The position numbers and the translations under genes are program-made. From an uncultured Caulobacterales bacterium (GTDB lineage: Bacteria; Pseudomonadota; Alphaproteobacteria; Caulobacterales; Caulobacteraceae), in contig CAIUZX010000453.1 in NCBI GenBank assembly GCA_903903715.1, positions 1-14,181 of the forward strand: a DNA stretch of 14,181 nucleotides, read 5' to 3'. The notes under the pieces were generated by a model. It was not told where the DNA came from and made no database searches. It was given only the letters and a program-made list of their open reading frames with translations. Positions 1-6,031 of this stretch are shown one piece after another. Position 1 is the first letter of the stretch. Each line of letters opens with the position of its first letter.

Positions 1-1
1 C

Positions 2-751
2 AATCCGATCGGTCTGCGCCTCGGCGTCAACCGCACGTGGGACAGCCGTTGGTTCGCCGACGGCGAGGACTATGGGCGTCTGTTGCACCAGGACATCAAG
101 GTCCGTCGCTTCCTGAAGGAGCGTCTGGGGCAGGCCGGCGTCTCGCGCATCATTCTTGAGCGTCCGCACAAGAAGTGCCGCGTAACCATCTATGCCGCGC
201 GCCCTGGCGTGATCATCGGCAAGAAGGGCGCCGACATCGACAAGCTCCGCAAGGATCTGTCGGCGATGACCGAGGGTGAGGAGTTCCTGAACATCGTCGA
301 AGTGCGCAAGCCCGAGACAGACGCTCAGCTCATCTCCGAGTCGATCACCCAGCAGCTTGAGCGCCGTATCGCGTTCCGCCGCGCCATGAAGCGGGCCATC
401 CAGTCGGCCATGCGCATGGGCGCCAAGGGCATCCGGATCAACGTTTCGGGGCGTCTCGGCGGTGCTGAAATTGCGCGGATGGAATGGTATCGCGAAGGTC
501 GCGTGCCGCTTCACACCCTGCGCGCCGACATCGACTACGGTTTCGCAGAAGCCAAGACCACCTACGGCATCATCGGCGTGAAGACCTGGGTCTTCAAGGG
601 CGAGGTGCTGGAGCACGATCCGATGGCCCAGGACAAGCGCTGGGCTCTGGAAGCCGGCTCGGGCGGCGGCGAGGGTGAGCGTCGTGACCGGGGTGATCGC
701 GAAGGCCGTGAACGCGGCGATCGTGGTCGTCGCGGCCAGCGTGAGGGCTAA
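2..751 (+). CDS. rpsC: 30S ribosomal protein S3 (5' end truncated by window edge)
   Basis: S3 belongs to the head of the small subunit and helps form the mRNA entry channel with S4 and S5. The reading frame is open from position 2 and begins NPIGLRLGVNRTWDSRW, which is the S3 N-terminus lacking only about five residues (normally MGQKV). A start at the in-frame TTG at 83 would discard this conserved segment and is wrong. A KH-type RNA-binding motif is visible (VIIGKKGADI), followed by the S3 C-terminal domain (GRLGGAEIARMEWYREGRVP). The visible 249 residues plus the missing start make it longer than E. coli S3 (233). The excess is a hydrophilic Gly/Arg/Asp/Glu-rich tail after the conserved FKGEVL segment, probably disordered. 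rplP follows 6 nt downstream in the same operon. Confidence 0.97.
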   Translation, partial: NPIGLRLGVNRTWDSRWFADGEDYGRLLHQDIKVRRFLKERLGQAGVSRIILERPHKKCRVTIYAARPGVIIGKKGADIDKLRKDLSAMTEGEEFLNIVEVRKPETDAQLISESITQQLERRIAFRRAMKRAIQSAMRMGAKGIRINVSGRLGGAEIARMEWYREGRVPLHTLRADIDYGFAEAKTTYGIIGVKTWVFKGEVLEHDPMAQDKRWALEAGSGGGEGERRDRGDREGRERGDRGRRGQREG

Positions 752-757
752 AGGACC

Positions 758-1195
758 ATGCTGTCTCCAAAGAAAACCAAGTACCGCAAGCAGTTCAAGG
801 GGCGCATTCATGGCGCCACCAAGGGCGGCTCCGCGCTCAACTTCGGCGCCTACGGCCTGAAGGCGATGGAGCCGGAACGGATCACAGCGCGTCAGATCGA
901 AGCGGCTCGTCGGGCGATCACTCGCCAGATGAAGCGTCAGGGCCGCGTGTGGATCCGGATCTTCCCGGACCTGCCGGTCACCGACAAGCCTGCCGAAGTC
1001 CGGATGGGTAAGGGTAAGGGCAACGTGGAATACTGGGCCGCGCGCGTCGCGCCGGGCCGGATCATGTTCGAAATCGATGGGGTGAGCGATGAAATCGCTC
1101 GCGAGGCCTTGAGGCTCGGCGCTGCGAAGCTGCCGATCCGCACCAAGGTTGTCACCCGCCTCGATGCGGGCGTTGTGCAGGCGGAGGCCGCGTGA
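758..1195 (+). CDS. rplP: 50S ribosomal protein L16
   Basis: L16 is a large-subunit protein near the A-site tRNA and the peptidyl-transferase region. The 145-residue product begins MLSPKKTKYRKQFKGRIHG, the family signature, and contains the conserved KPAEVRMGKGKGNVEYW stretch. The arginine equivalent to E. coli Arg81, the hydroxylation site known in gammaproteobacteria, is Arg82 here. The ATG start follows a GAGGG sequence about ten bases upstream, overlapping the end of rpsC. The stop codon TGA shares its last base with the ATG of rpmC (TGATG), so translational coupling is likely. Length and sequence are ordinary for the family. Confidence 0.98.
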   Translation: MLSPKKTKYRKQFKGRIHGATKGGSALNFGAYGLKAMEPERITARQIEAARRAITRQMKRQGRVWIRIFPDLPVTDKPAEVRMGKGKGNVEYWAARVAPGRIMFEIDGVSDEIAREALRLGAAKLPIRTKVVTRLDAGVVQAEAA

Positions 1196-1392
1196 TGACG
1201 AAGATCGCCGATATCCGCGCGCTGTCGCCGGATCAACTGAACGACCAGCTGCTGTCGCTGAAGAAGGAGCAGTTCAACCTGCGCTTTCAGGCCGCGACGG
1301 GGCAGATGGAAAAGACCCATCGGGTCGACGAAGTCCGCAAGGATATCGCGCGCATCAAGACTGTGATGCGTCAGAAATCCGTCAAGGCCTGA
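1195..1392 (+). CDS. rpmC: 50S ribosomal protein L29
   Basis: L29 is a small helical-hairpin protein at the polypeptide exit tunnel, next to the docking site for trigger factor and SRP. The 65-residue product shows the two-helix pattern with the family core LLSLKKEQFNLRFQAATGQ. Two start codons lie side by side, GTG at 1192 and ATG at 1195. I chose the ATG because the product then begins MTKIADIR as in relatives and the start overlaps the rplP stop by one base, but the GTG cannot be excluded. No independent Shine-Dalgarno is evident, so expression probably depends on coupling to rplP. Confidence 0.96.
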   Translation: MTKIADIRALSPDQLNDQLLSLKKEQFNLRFQAATGQMEKTHRVDEVRKDIARIKTVMRQKSVKA

Positions 1393-1405
1393 GGTAGAGA
1401 CGAAG

Positions 1406-1660
1406 ATGCCAAAGCGAATTCTCGAAGGCCTCGTGGTGTCCGACAAAGGCGACAAGACTGTCGTCGTGAAGGTCGAGCGGACCTTTCTGCACCCGGTGCT
1501 GAAGAAGACCGTCCGTCGGTCGAAGAAGTATCACGCCCACGATGAAGCCAATGCCGTGAAGGCTGGTGAAATCGTGCGGATCATCGAGTGCGCCCCGCGC
1601 TCAAAGCTGAAGACGTGGGAGGTCCTGCCCAAGGATACCCAGGCTTCGGCTCAAGTCTGA
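1406..1660 (+). CDS. rpsQ: 30S ribosomal protein S17
   Basis: S17 is a primary 16S rRNA-binding protein of the small-subunit body with an OB fold. The 84-residue product starts MPKRILEGLVVSDKGDKTVVV and includes the conserved RSKKYHAHDE and GEIVRIIECAPRSKLKTWEV segments. A purine-rich stretch (GAGGTAGAGACGAAG) precedes the ATG and provides the ribosome binding site. The gene lies 13 nt after rpmC and 17 nt before rplN, consistent with one operon. The C-terminal DTQASAQV is a short lineage-specific tail with no obvious significance. Confidence 0.98.
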   Translation: MPKRILEGLVVSDKGDKTVVVKVERTFLHPVLKKTVRRSKKYHAHDEANAVKAGEIVRIIECAPRSKLKTWEVLPKDTQASAQV

Positions 1661-1677
1661 AGAAGGATCGATAACTC

Positions 1678-2046
1678 ATGATCCAGATGCAAACTAACCT
1701 GGACGTCGCCGACAATTCTGGCGCCCGCCGGGTCATGTGCATCAAGGTGCTGGGCGGCGCGAAGCGTCGTTACGCCGGCGTCGGCGACCTCATCGTGGTG
1801 TCCGTCAAGGAAGCCATTCCGCGGGGTCGCGTGAAGAAGGGCGACGTGCTGCGCGCCATCGTCGTGCGCACCGCGCAGGGCGTGAAGCGTCGCGACGGTT
1901 CCCTGATCCGCTTTGACAAGAACGCGGCCGTGATTGTGAACAAGCAGTCCGAGCCCGTCGGCACCCGCATCTTCGGACCGGTTCCGCGCGAACTGCGCGC
2001 CAAGAACCACATGAAGATCATCAGCCTCGCGCCGGAGGTGCTGTAA
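1678..2046 (+). CDS. rplN: 50S ribosomal protein L14
   Basis: L14 binds 23S rRNA and forms part of the subunit interface, contacting 16S rRNA; it is also the target of the silencing factor RsfS in bacteria. The 122-residue product has the standard length and begins MIQMQTNLDVADNSGARRVM. The conserved signature VSVKEAIPRGRVKKGDV and the C-terminal RELRAKNHMKIISLAPEVL are present. A GAAGGA motif lies about ten bases upstream of the ATG. Its TAA stop shares a base with the rplX ATG (TAATG), so rplX is probably translated by reinitiation. In the classical E. coli arrangement this gene begins the spc operon; here only 17 nt separate it from rpsQ, so no separate promoter is apparent. Confidence 0.98.
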   Translation: MIQMQTNLDVADNSGARRVMCIKVLGGAKRRYAGVGDLIVVSVKEAIPRGRVKKGDVLRAIVVRTAQGVKRRDGSLIRFDKNAAVIVNKQSEPVGTRIFGPVPRELRAKNHMKIISLAPEVL

Positions 2047-2360
2047 TGGCCGCTAAGATCCGCAAGGGTGACCGCGTCGTCGTGATCACCGGCAAGGAAA
2101 AGGGCCGTCAGGGCCAGGTCCTGAAGGTGATGCCGAAGGAAAATCGCGTCGTGGTGGAAGGGCTGAATATGGTTCAGCGCCATACCCGTCCGACCCAGGC
2201 TGACCCGCAAGGGGGCATCAAGCACAAGGAAGCGGCGATTCACGTCTCGAACGTGGCGATCGTTGACTCCAAGGGCCAACCGACCCGCGTGGGCTTCCGC
2301 GTTGAAGGGGACAAGAAGGTCCGCGTCGCCAAGTCGACCGGCGAGGTGATCCATGACTGA
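2046..2360 (+). CDS. rplX: 50S ribosomal protein L24
   Basis: L24 is an early-assembly 23S rRNA-binding protein with a KOW motif. The 104-residue product opens with the KOW-type segment KIRKGDRVVVITGKEKGRQG and continues with the family stretch VVVEGLNMVQRHTRP and QGGIKHKEAAIHVSNV. It overlaps rplN by one base upstream and rplE by eight bases downstream, where the rplE Shine-Dalgarno (GAGGTGA, 2343-2349) lies inside the last codons of rplX. This double overlap indicates obligate co-transcription and probable translational coupling of L14, L24 and L5. Confidence 0.98.
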   Translation: MAAKIRKGDRVVVITGKEKGRQGQVLKVMPKENRVVVEGLNMVQRHTRPTQADPQGGIKHKEAAIHVSNVAIVDSKGQPTRVGFRVEGDKKVRVAKSTGEVIHD

Positions 2361-2913
2361 GACCGCTTACGAACCCCGGCTGAAGGCCGTCTATCGCAAC
2401 GAGATCCGCGAGAAGATGAAGGCGCAGTTCGGTTACACCAACGAAATGCAGGTGCCCAAGCTCGAGAAGATCGTGCTGAACATGGGCGTGGGCGAGGCGA
2501 CCTCTGACTCCAAGAAGGTCAACGCGGCCATGAAGGACCTGGCGATGATCGCCGGCCAGAAGCCCGCGCCGACCCGCGCCCGCAAGTCCGTCGCTCAGTT
2601 CAAGCTGCGCGAAGGCATGGTCATCGGCGCCAAGGTCACGCTCCGCAAGGATCGCATGTACGAGTTCCTCGACCGTCTGATCACCATTGCTCTTCCGCGG
2701 GTGAAGGATTTTCGGGGGCTGAACGGCAAGTCGTTTGACGGTCGCGGCAACTACGCGATGGGTCTGAAGGAGCACATCGTGTTCCCGGAGATCAACTACG
2801 ACCAGATCGATCAGATGTGGGGCATGGACATTGTCGTTTGCACCACGGCGCCGAACGACGACGAGGCGCGCGAGCTCCTCAAGGCATTCCAGTTCCCGTT
2901 CAACAACGTCTAG
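2353..2913 (+). CDS. rplE: 50S ribosomal protein L5
   Basis: L5 binds 5S rRNA and contacts the P-site tRNA in the central protuberance. The 186-residue product contains the family core LEKIVLNMGVGEA, followed by the GQKPAPTRARKSVAQFKLREG segment in which Lys/Arg residues bind 5S rRNA, and RVKDFRGLNGKSFDGRGNYAMG further on. The ATG at 2353 begins within the end of rplX and has a strong Shine-Dalgarno (GAGGTGA) three bases upstream. The length is slightly above the E. coli protein (179), mainly from an N-terminal alphaproteobacterial extension (TETAYEPRLKAVYRNEI). rpsN follows after 21 nt. Confidence 0.98.
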   Translation: MTETAYEPRLKAVYRNEIREKMKAQFGYTNEMQVPKLEKIVLNMGVGEATSDSKKVNAAMKDLAMIAGQKPAPTRARKSVAQFKLREGMVIGAKVTLRKDRMYEFLDRLITIALPRVKDFRGLNGKSFDGRGNYAMGLKEHIVFPEINYDQIDQMWGMDIVVCTTAPNDDEARELLKAFQFPFNNV

Positions 2914-2934
2914 GCGGGAGCACAGGGGAAAACC

Positions 2935-3240
2935 ATGGCTAAGAAAAGCGCCATCAACCGCAATGAGACCGTGAAGCGTCTGGTCGCCAAGTTCGAGGCG
3001 AAGCGCGAGGCTCTCAAGTCGATCGCCAATGACGAGACCTTGTCTCTGGAAGAGCGTTTCGAAGCGCGCCTGAAGCTGGCGGCTCTGCCACGCAACGGCG
3101 CCAAGACCCGAATCCGCAACCGCTGCGCCGTCACCGGCCGGCCGCGGGCCTATTATCGCAAGCTGAAGATGAGCCGGATCGCACTGCGCGAACTCGGTTC
3201 CGCCGGGCAGGTGCCCGGGCTTGTCAAGTCCAGCTGGTAA
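2935..3240 (+). CDS. rpsN: 30S ribosomal protein S14, zinc-free (C-) type
   Basis: S14 is a late-assembly protein of the 30S head. The 101-residue product begins MAKKSAINRNETVKRLV and carries the conserved C-terminal region NRCAVTGRPRAYYRKLKMSR. Only one cysteine is present in the segment where the zinc-binding form has a four-cysteine knuckle, and the length matches the long zinc-independent type, so this version does not need zinc. An AGGGGAAAA stretch precedes the ATG. It sits 21 nt after rplE and 13 nt before rpsH, in the usual spc order. Confidence 0.97.
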   Translation: MAKKSAINRNETVKRLVAKFEAKREALKSIANDETLSLEERFEARLKLAALPRNGAKTRIRNRCAVTGRPRAYYRKLKMSRIALRELGSAGQVPGLVKSSW

Positions 3241-3248
3241 GGGGGGGG
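3241..3248 (+). promoter_or_regulatory. Homopolymeric G8 tract forming the rpsH Shine-Dalgarno region
   Basis: Eight consecutive G residues follow the rpsN TAA stop and run into AGCACATG, placing the anti-SD-pairing core immediately before the rpsH start. The tract lies wholly between the two genes, so length changes would not shift either reading frame. They would change spacing and pairing strength of the rpsH ribosome binding site. Seen directly; any functional variation is inference. Confidence 0.6.
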
Positions 3249-3253
3249 AGCAC

Positions 3254-3652
3254 ATGTCCATCAATGATCCCCTGAGCGATCTCATCGCCCGTATCAAGAA
3301 CGCCAACCAGCGCAAGCGCGCCAAGGTGTTGACGCCCGCGTCGACCCTGCGTCGCCGCGTGCTGGACGTGCTCCAGGACGAAGGCTACATCCGTGGCTAC
3401 GCCCTGGTCGAAACGCCGGGCGAACACCCGACCTTCGAGATCGAGCTGAAGTACTTTGACGGCGAACCGGTCATCGCCGACATCGCCCGCGTGTCCCGTC
3501 CGGGTCGCCGGGTCTATTCGTCGATCAAGGATCTGAAGCCCGTGAAGAACGGCCTCGGAATCTCGATCCTTTCCACGCCCAAGGGCGTCATGTCGGACAG
3601 TGCGGCGCGCAGCGAAAACGTTGGCGGCGAAGTACTGTGCCGGGTCTACTGA
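3254..3652 (+). CDS. rpsH: 30S ribosomal protein S8
   Basis: S8 is a primary binder of the 16S central domain and in E. coli is the translational repressor of the spc operon. The 132-residue product starts MSINDPLSDLIARIKNA, the normal N-terminus. An in-frame TTG at 3221 would add 11 residues overlapping rpsN and is unsupported. The C-terminal signature LSTPKGVMSDSAARSENVGGEVLCRVY is intact. The ribosome binding site is unusual: an uninterrupted run of eight G at 3241-3248 directly after the rpsN stop, giving GGGAG four bases from the ATG. rplF follows after 16 nt. Confidence 0.98.
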   Translation: MSINDPLSDLIARIKNANQRKRAKVLTPASTLRRRVLDVLQDEGYIRGYALVETPGEHPTFEIELKYFDGEPVIADIARVSRPGRRVYSSIKDLKPVKNGLGISILSTPKGVMSDSAARSENVGGEVLCRVY

Positions 3653-3668
3653 TCGGGAAAGGGCCACC

Positions 3669-4202
3669 ATGTCTCGTATCGGAAAGAAACCCGTCGCCAT
3701 TCCGGCCACCGTCACCCTGACCGTCGATGGTCAGACCGTGTCGGTGAAGGGACCCAAGGGGACGCTGTCCTTCACGGTTCCGGAAGAAGTGACGGTCACT
3801 CGCGAAGGCGCCGAGCTTACGCTCACGCCCTCTGTGGACACTCAGCGCGCCCGCGGTATGTGGGGCCTGTCACGTACGCTCGTGGCCAATATGGTTCATG
3901 GCGTGACGGACGGCTACGAAGAGGTTCTGGAATTGGTGGGCGTGGGATACCGCGCCGCCATGAAGGGCTCTGCGCTGTCCATGCAGCTTGGCTTCAGCCA
4001 CGATGTGGACATTCCGGCGCCGTCCGGGGTGACCTTCGCGGTTCCCAAGCAGACCGAAGTGCGCATCAGCGGCATCGACAAGCAGCTGGTGGGTGAAACC
4101 GCCGCGCGTATTCGCCGTATCCGGCCGCCCGAGCCCTACAAGGGCAAGGGCGTCCGCTATCAGGGCGAGACCGTGCGGCGCAAGGAAGGCAAGAAGAAAT
4201 AA
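3669..4202 (+). CDS. rplF: 50S ribosomal protein L6
   Basis: L6 lies near the factor-binding site at the base of the stalk and contacts the sarcin-ricin loop region of 23S rRNA. The 177-residue product starts MSRIGKKPVAIPATVTLTV and contains two homologous halves. The second half ends with the signature PEPYKGKGVRYQGETVRRKEGKKK, which includes the family pattern PEPYKGKG. The open frame extends upstream to 3600 inside rpsH, but the ATG at 3669 gives the conserved N-terminus and follows a GGGAAAGGG ribosome binding site. It is adjacent to rplR (3-nt gap). Confidence 0.98.
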   Translation: MSRIGKKPVAIPATVTLTVDGQTVSVKGPKGTLSFTVPEEVTVTREGAELTLTPSVDTQRARGMWGLSRTLVANMVHGVTDGYEEVLELVGVGYRAAMKGSALSMQLGFSHDVDIPAPSGVTFAVPKQTEVRISGIDKQLVGETAARIRRIRPPEPYKGKGVRYQGETVRRKEGKKK

Positions 4203-4205
4203 GCC

Positions 4206-4565
4206 ATGGCGCTCTCTCCTCGCGAACAAACAGCTCGCCGCGCCCAGCGCAACCGGACCCGCCTCAAGAAGGTGGGCGCTGGTCGCCTGAGACTCTCGGT
4301 GTTCCGCTCGAACAAGAACATCTCGGTCCAGCTCATCGACGACGCCAACGGCGTGACCGTCGTGTCGGCGTCCACCCTCGAATCCGCCGCCGGCGTGACC
4401 AAGGGATCCGACATGGCAGCTGCGGCGGCCATCGGTCGTCTCATTGCAGAGCGGGCCAAGGAAAAGGGCGTCTCTGACGTGGTCTTCGACCGCGGCGGCT
4501 ATCTCTATCACGGCCGGGTCAAGGCCCTGGCGGACGCCGCGCGCGAAGCCGGCCTGAATTTCTAA
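4206..4565 (+). CDS. rplR: 50S ribosomal protein L18
   Basis: L18 binds 5S rRNA together with L5 and anchors it to the large subunit. The 119-residue product has a basic N-terminal region (ARRAQRNRTRLKKVGAGRLRLSVFRSNKNI) and ends with the conserved VVFDRGGYLYHGRVKALADAAREAGLNF. Length is typical. The start codon follows the rplF stop by three bases (TAAGCCATG), so it probably relies on translational coupling. rpsE follows after 12 nt. Confidence 0.98.
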   Translation: MALSPREQTARRAQRNRTRLKKVGAGRLRLSVFRSNKNISVQLIDDANGVTVVSASTLESAAGVTKGSDMAAAAAIGRLIAERAKEKGVSDVVFDRGGYLYHGRVKALADAAREAGLNF

Positions 4566-4577
4566 GGGAACCTGAAC

Positions 4578-5195
4578 ATGGCCCGTGGCGAACAACAGCA
4601 ACAACGGGGCGGCGAAGGCGGCGGACGTCGCGATCGTCGTGACCGCGGTCCGTCGACCGAAGAACGCGCCGAAAGCGATATCGTCGAAAAGCTGGTGCAC
4701 ATCAACCGCGTCGCGGCCACTGTGAAGGGCGGACGTCGATTCTCCTTCGCAGCTCTGATGGTCGTGGGCGATCAGAAGGGCCGCGTCGGCTTCGGTCACG
4801 GCAAGGCGCGTGAAGTGCCTGAAGCGATCCGCAAGGCGACGGAAGAAGCCAAGAAGTCGATGATCCGGGTGCCGCTGCGCGAAAGCCGCACGCTGCACCA
4901 CGACGGCGCAGGCCGTCACGGCGCCGGCAAGGTGACGCTCCGCGCGGCGCCTCCCGGAACCGGCGTGATTGCGGGCGGTCCTATGCGGGCCGTTCTCGAA
5001 ACCCTCGGCATCCAGGACGTTGTGGCGAAGTCGATCGGCTCGTCCAACCCTTACAACATGGTGCGCGCCACGTTCGACGCCCTGAAGGGCCAGAGCAGCC
5101 CGCGCCAGATCGCCAACAAGCGCGGCAAGAAGGTTGCGGACATCCTCGGTCGTCGCACCGACGGCGCTTCGTCGCCTGACGCGATCGAAGGCTGA
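4578..5195 (+). CDS. rpsE: 30S ribosomal protein S5 with extended termini
   Basis: S5 lines the mRNA entry channel with S3 and S4 and contributes to decoding accuracy and mRNA unwinding. The 205-residue product is longer than E. coli S5 (167). The conserved double-stranded-RNA-binding-like core starts around residue 33 (VEKLVHINRVAATVKGGRRF) and includes VGFGHGKAREVPEAI and GTGVIAGGPMRAVLE. Ahead of it lies an extension of roughly 20 residues rich in Gln, Gly, Arg and Asp. The C-terminus carries a further tail of about 14 residues (RRTDGASSPDAIEG). The start follows a good AAGGGAA Shine-Dalgarno. The N-terminal tail resembles the charged C-terminal tail of S3 in this window. Confidence 0.98.
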   Translation: MARGEQQQQRGGEGGGRRDRRDRGPSTEERAESDIVEKLVHINRVAATVKGGRRFSFAALMVVGDQKGRVGFGHGKAREVPEAIRKATEEAKKSMIRVPLRESRTLHHDGAGRHGAGKVTLRAAPPGTGVIAGGPMRAVLETLGIQDVVAKSIGSSNPYNMVRATFDALKGQSSPRQIANKRGKKVADILGRRTDGASSPDAIEG

Positions 5196-5208
5196 GGAGA
5201 GAGTGACC

Positions 5209-5394
5209 ATGTCCAAGATCGTCGTTCGCCAGATCGGCAGCCCGCTGCGCCGCCATCCGGACCAGCGCGAGACCCTGGTGGGTCTGGGTCTCAACAAGAT
5301 CGGACGTACGTCCGAGCTTGATGACAACCCGTGCGTCCGCGGCATGATCCGCAAGGTGCATCACCTTGTTGAAGTGGTCGAAGCCACAGTCTAA
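5209..5394 (+). CDS. rpmD: 50S ribosomal protein L30
   Basis: L30 is a small 23S rRNA-binding protein that is variably present in bacteria. The 61-residue product MSKIVVRQIGSPLRRHPDQR is typical, with the family signature TLVGLGLNKIGRTSELDDNP and a final VRGMIRKVHHLVEVVE. The frame is open further upstream inside rpsE, but the ATG at 5209 has a strong purine-rich binding site (GAGGAGAGAG) and yields the conserved N-terminus. It is followed by a 99-nt gap holding a perfect 10-bp stem-loop before rplO. Confidence 0.97.
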   Translation: MSKIVVRQIGSPLRRHPDQRETLVGLGLNKIGRTSELDDNPCVRGMIRKVHHLVEVVEATV

Positions 5395-5403
5395 ACCCCC
5401 ATC

Positions 5404-5429
5404 GAGGGCTGCGTCACCGCGCAGCCCTC
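5404..5429 (+). terminator. Perfect 10-bp stem-loop between rpmD and rplO (possible partial terminator)
   Basis: GAGGGCTGCG (5404-5413) and CGCAGCCCTC (5420-5429) are exact reverse complements around the six-base loop TCACCG. The first T-rich segment (TTTT, 5436-5439) begins six bases after the stem rather than immediately, so this is not a canonical intrinsic terminator. It lies ten bases after the rpmD stop and 64 bases before rplO. Likely roles are partial termination, an RNase processing point or a 3'-end stabiliser. The hairpin is certain as sequence; its function is inferred. Confidence 0.5.
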
Positions 5430-5493
5430 AAATCGTTTTCAGCCGAGTCGGACCCCTTGGTCTGGCGTATGAACCCTGCTCAGGAGAGGCGTC

Positions 5494-5976
5494 ATGGTGA
5501 AACTCAACGAACTGGCCGACAACGAAGGCGCCCGCAAGGGCCGCATGCGCGTTGGCCGCGGCCCCGGCTCCGGCAAGGGCAAGACCTCTGGTCGTGGTGT
5601 GAAAGGGCAGACCTCCCGCACCGGTCACGGCATGAACGCGTTCGAGGGCGGCCAGATGCCCCTCCACATGCGCATGCCCAAGCGGGGCTTCAACAATCCG
5701 GATGCTTTGAAGTTCGCGGAAGTGAACATCTGGCGCCTGGTGAAGGCGATCGAAGCTGGCAAGATCGATGCGGCGAAGCCGATCGACGCCGCCGTGCTGA
5801 AGTCCGCCGGCCTGATCCGCCGCGAGCTCGACGGCGTGAAGCTGCTGGGCCTCGGAGATCTGTCCGTCAAGCTCAACATCACCTGCTATGCGGCCACGGC
5901 AAAGGCGCTCCAGATCGTGGAAGCGGCTGGCGGCACGGTCGTGCAAACGAAGAAGCCGGTTTCCGCCGAGGGCTGA
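5494..5976 (+). CDS. rplO: 50S ribosomal protein L15
   Basis: L15 is a late-assembly large-subunit protein. The 160-residue product shows the characteristic glycine- and lysine-rich N-terminal region (RMRVGRGPGSGKGKTSGRGV, KGQTSRTGHG), followed by FEGGQMPLHMRMPKRGFNN and the globular C-terminal half. The ATG at 5494 has an AGGAGAGG Shine-Dalgarno, one of the strongest in the window. That fits a gene that must initiate independently after the 99-nt gap and hairpin behind rpmD. secY follows after 55 nt. Confidence 0.98.
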   Translation: MVKLNELADNEGARKGRMRVGRGPGSGKGKTSGRGVKGQTSRTGHGMNAFEGGQMPLHMRMPKRGFNNPDALKFAEVNIWRLVKAIEAGKIDAAKPIDAAVLKSAGLIRRELDGVKLLGLGDLSVKLNITCYAATAKALQIVEAAGGTVVQTKKPVSAEG

Positions 5977-6031
5977 CATTTCGGCGCGGCGGGCTTATCT
6001 GTGGCGTTCACGCAGGTGTTGAGGACTTGAT

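Noticed and set aside
83..751. TTG at 83 as the rpsC start
   Set aside because: The upstream in-frame sequence NPIGLRLGVNRTWDSRW is conserved S3, so the gene simply begins before the window.
2330..2370. E. coli-like S8 operator at the rplX-rplE junction
   Set aside because: Here the genes overlap by eight bases and I could not identify an S8-site-like helix with the expected internal loop. A structural alignment would be needed to claim one.
3870..5354. Long minus-strand open frame (494 codons) opposite rplF, rplR, rpsE and rpmD
   Set aside because: It crosses four conserved ribosomal genes and its His/Arg/Ala-rich translation is typical of antisense GC-rich sequence.
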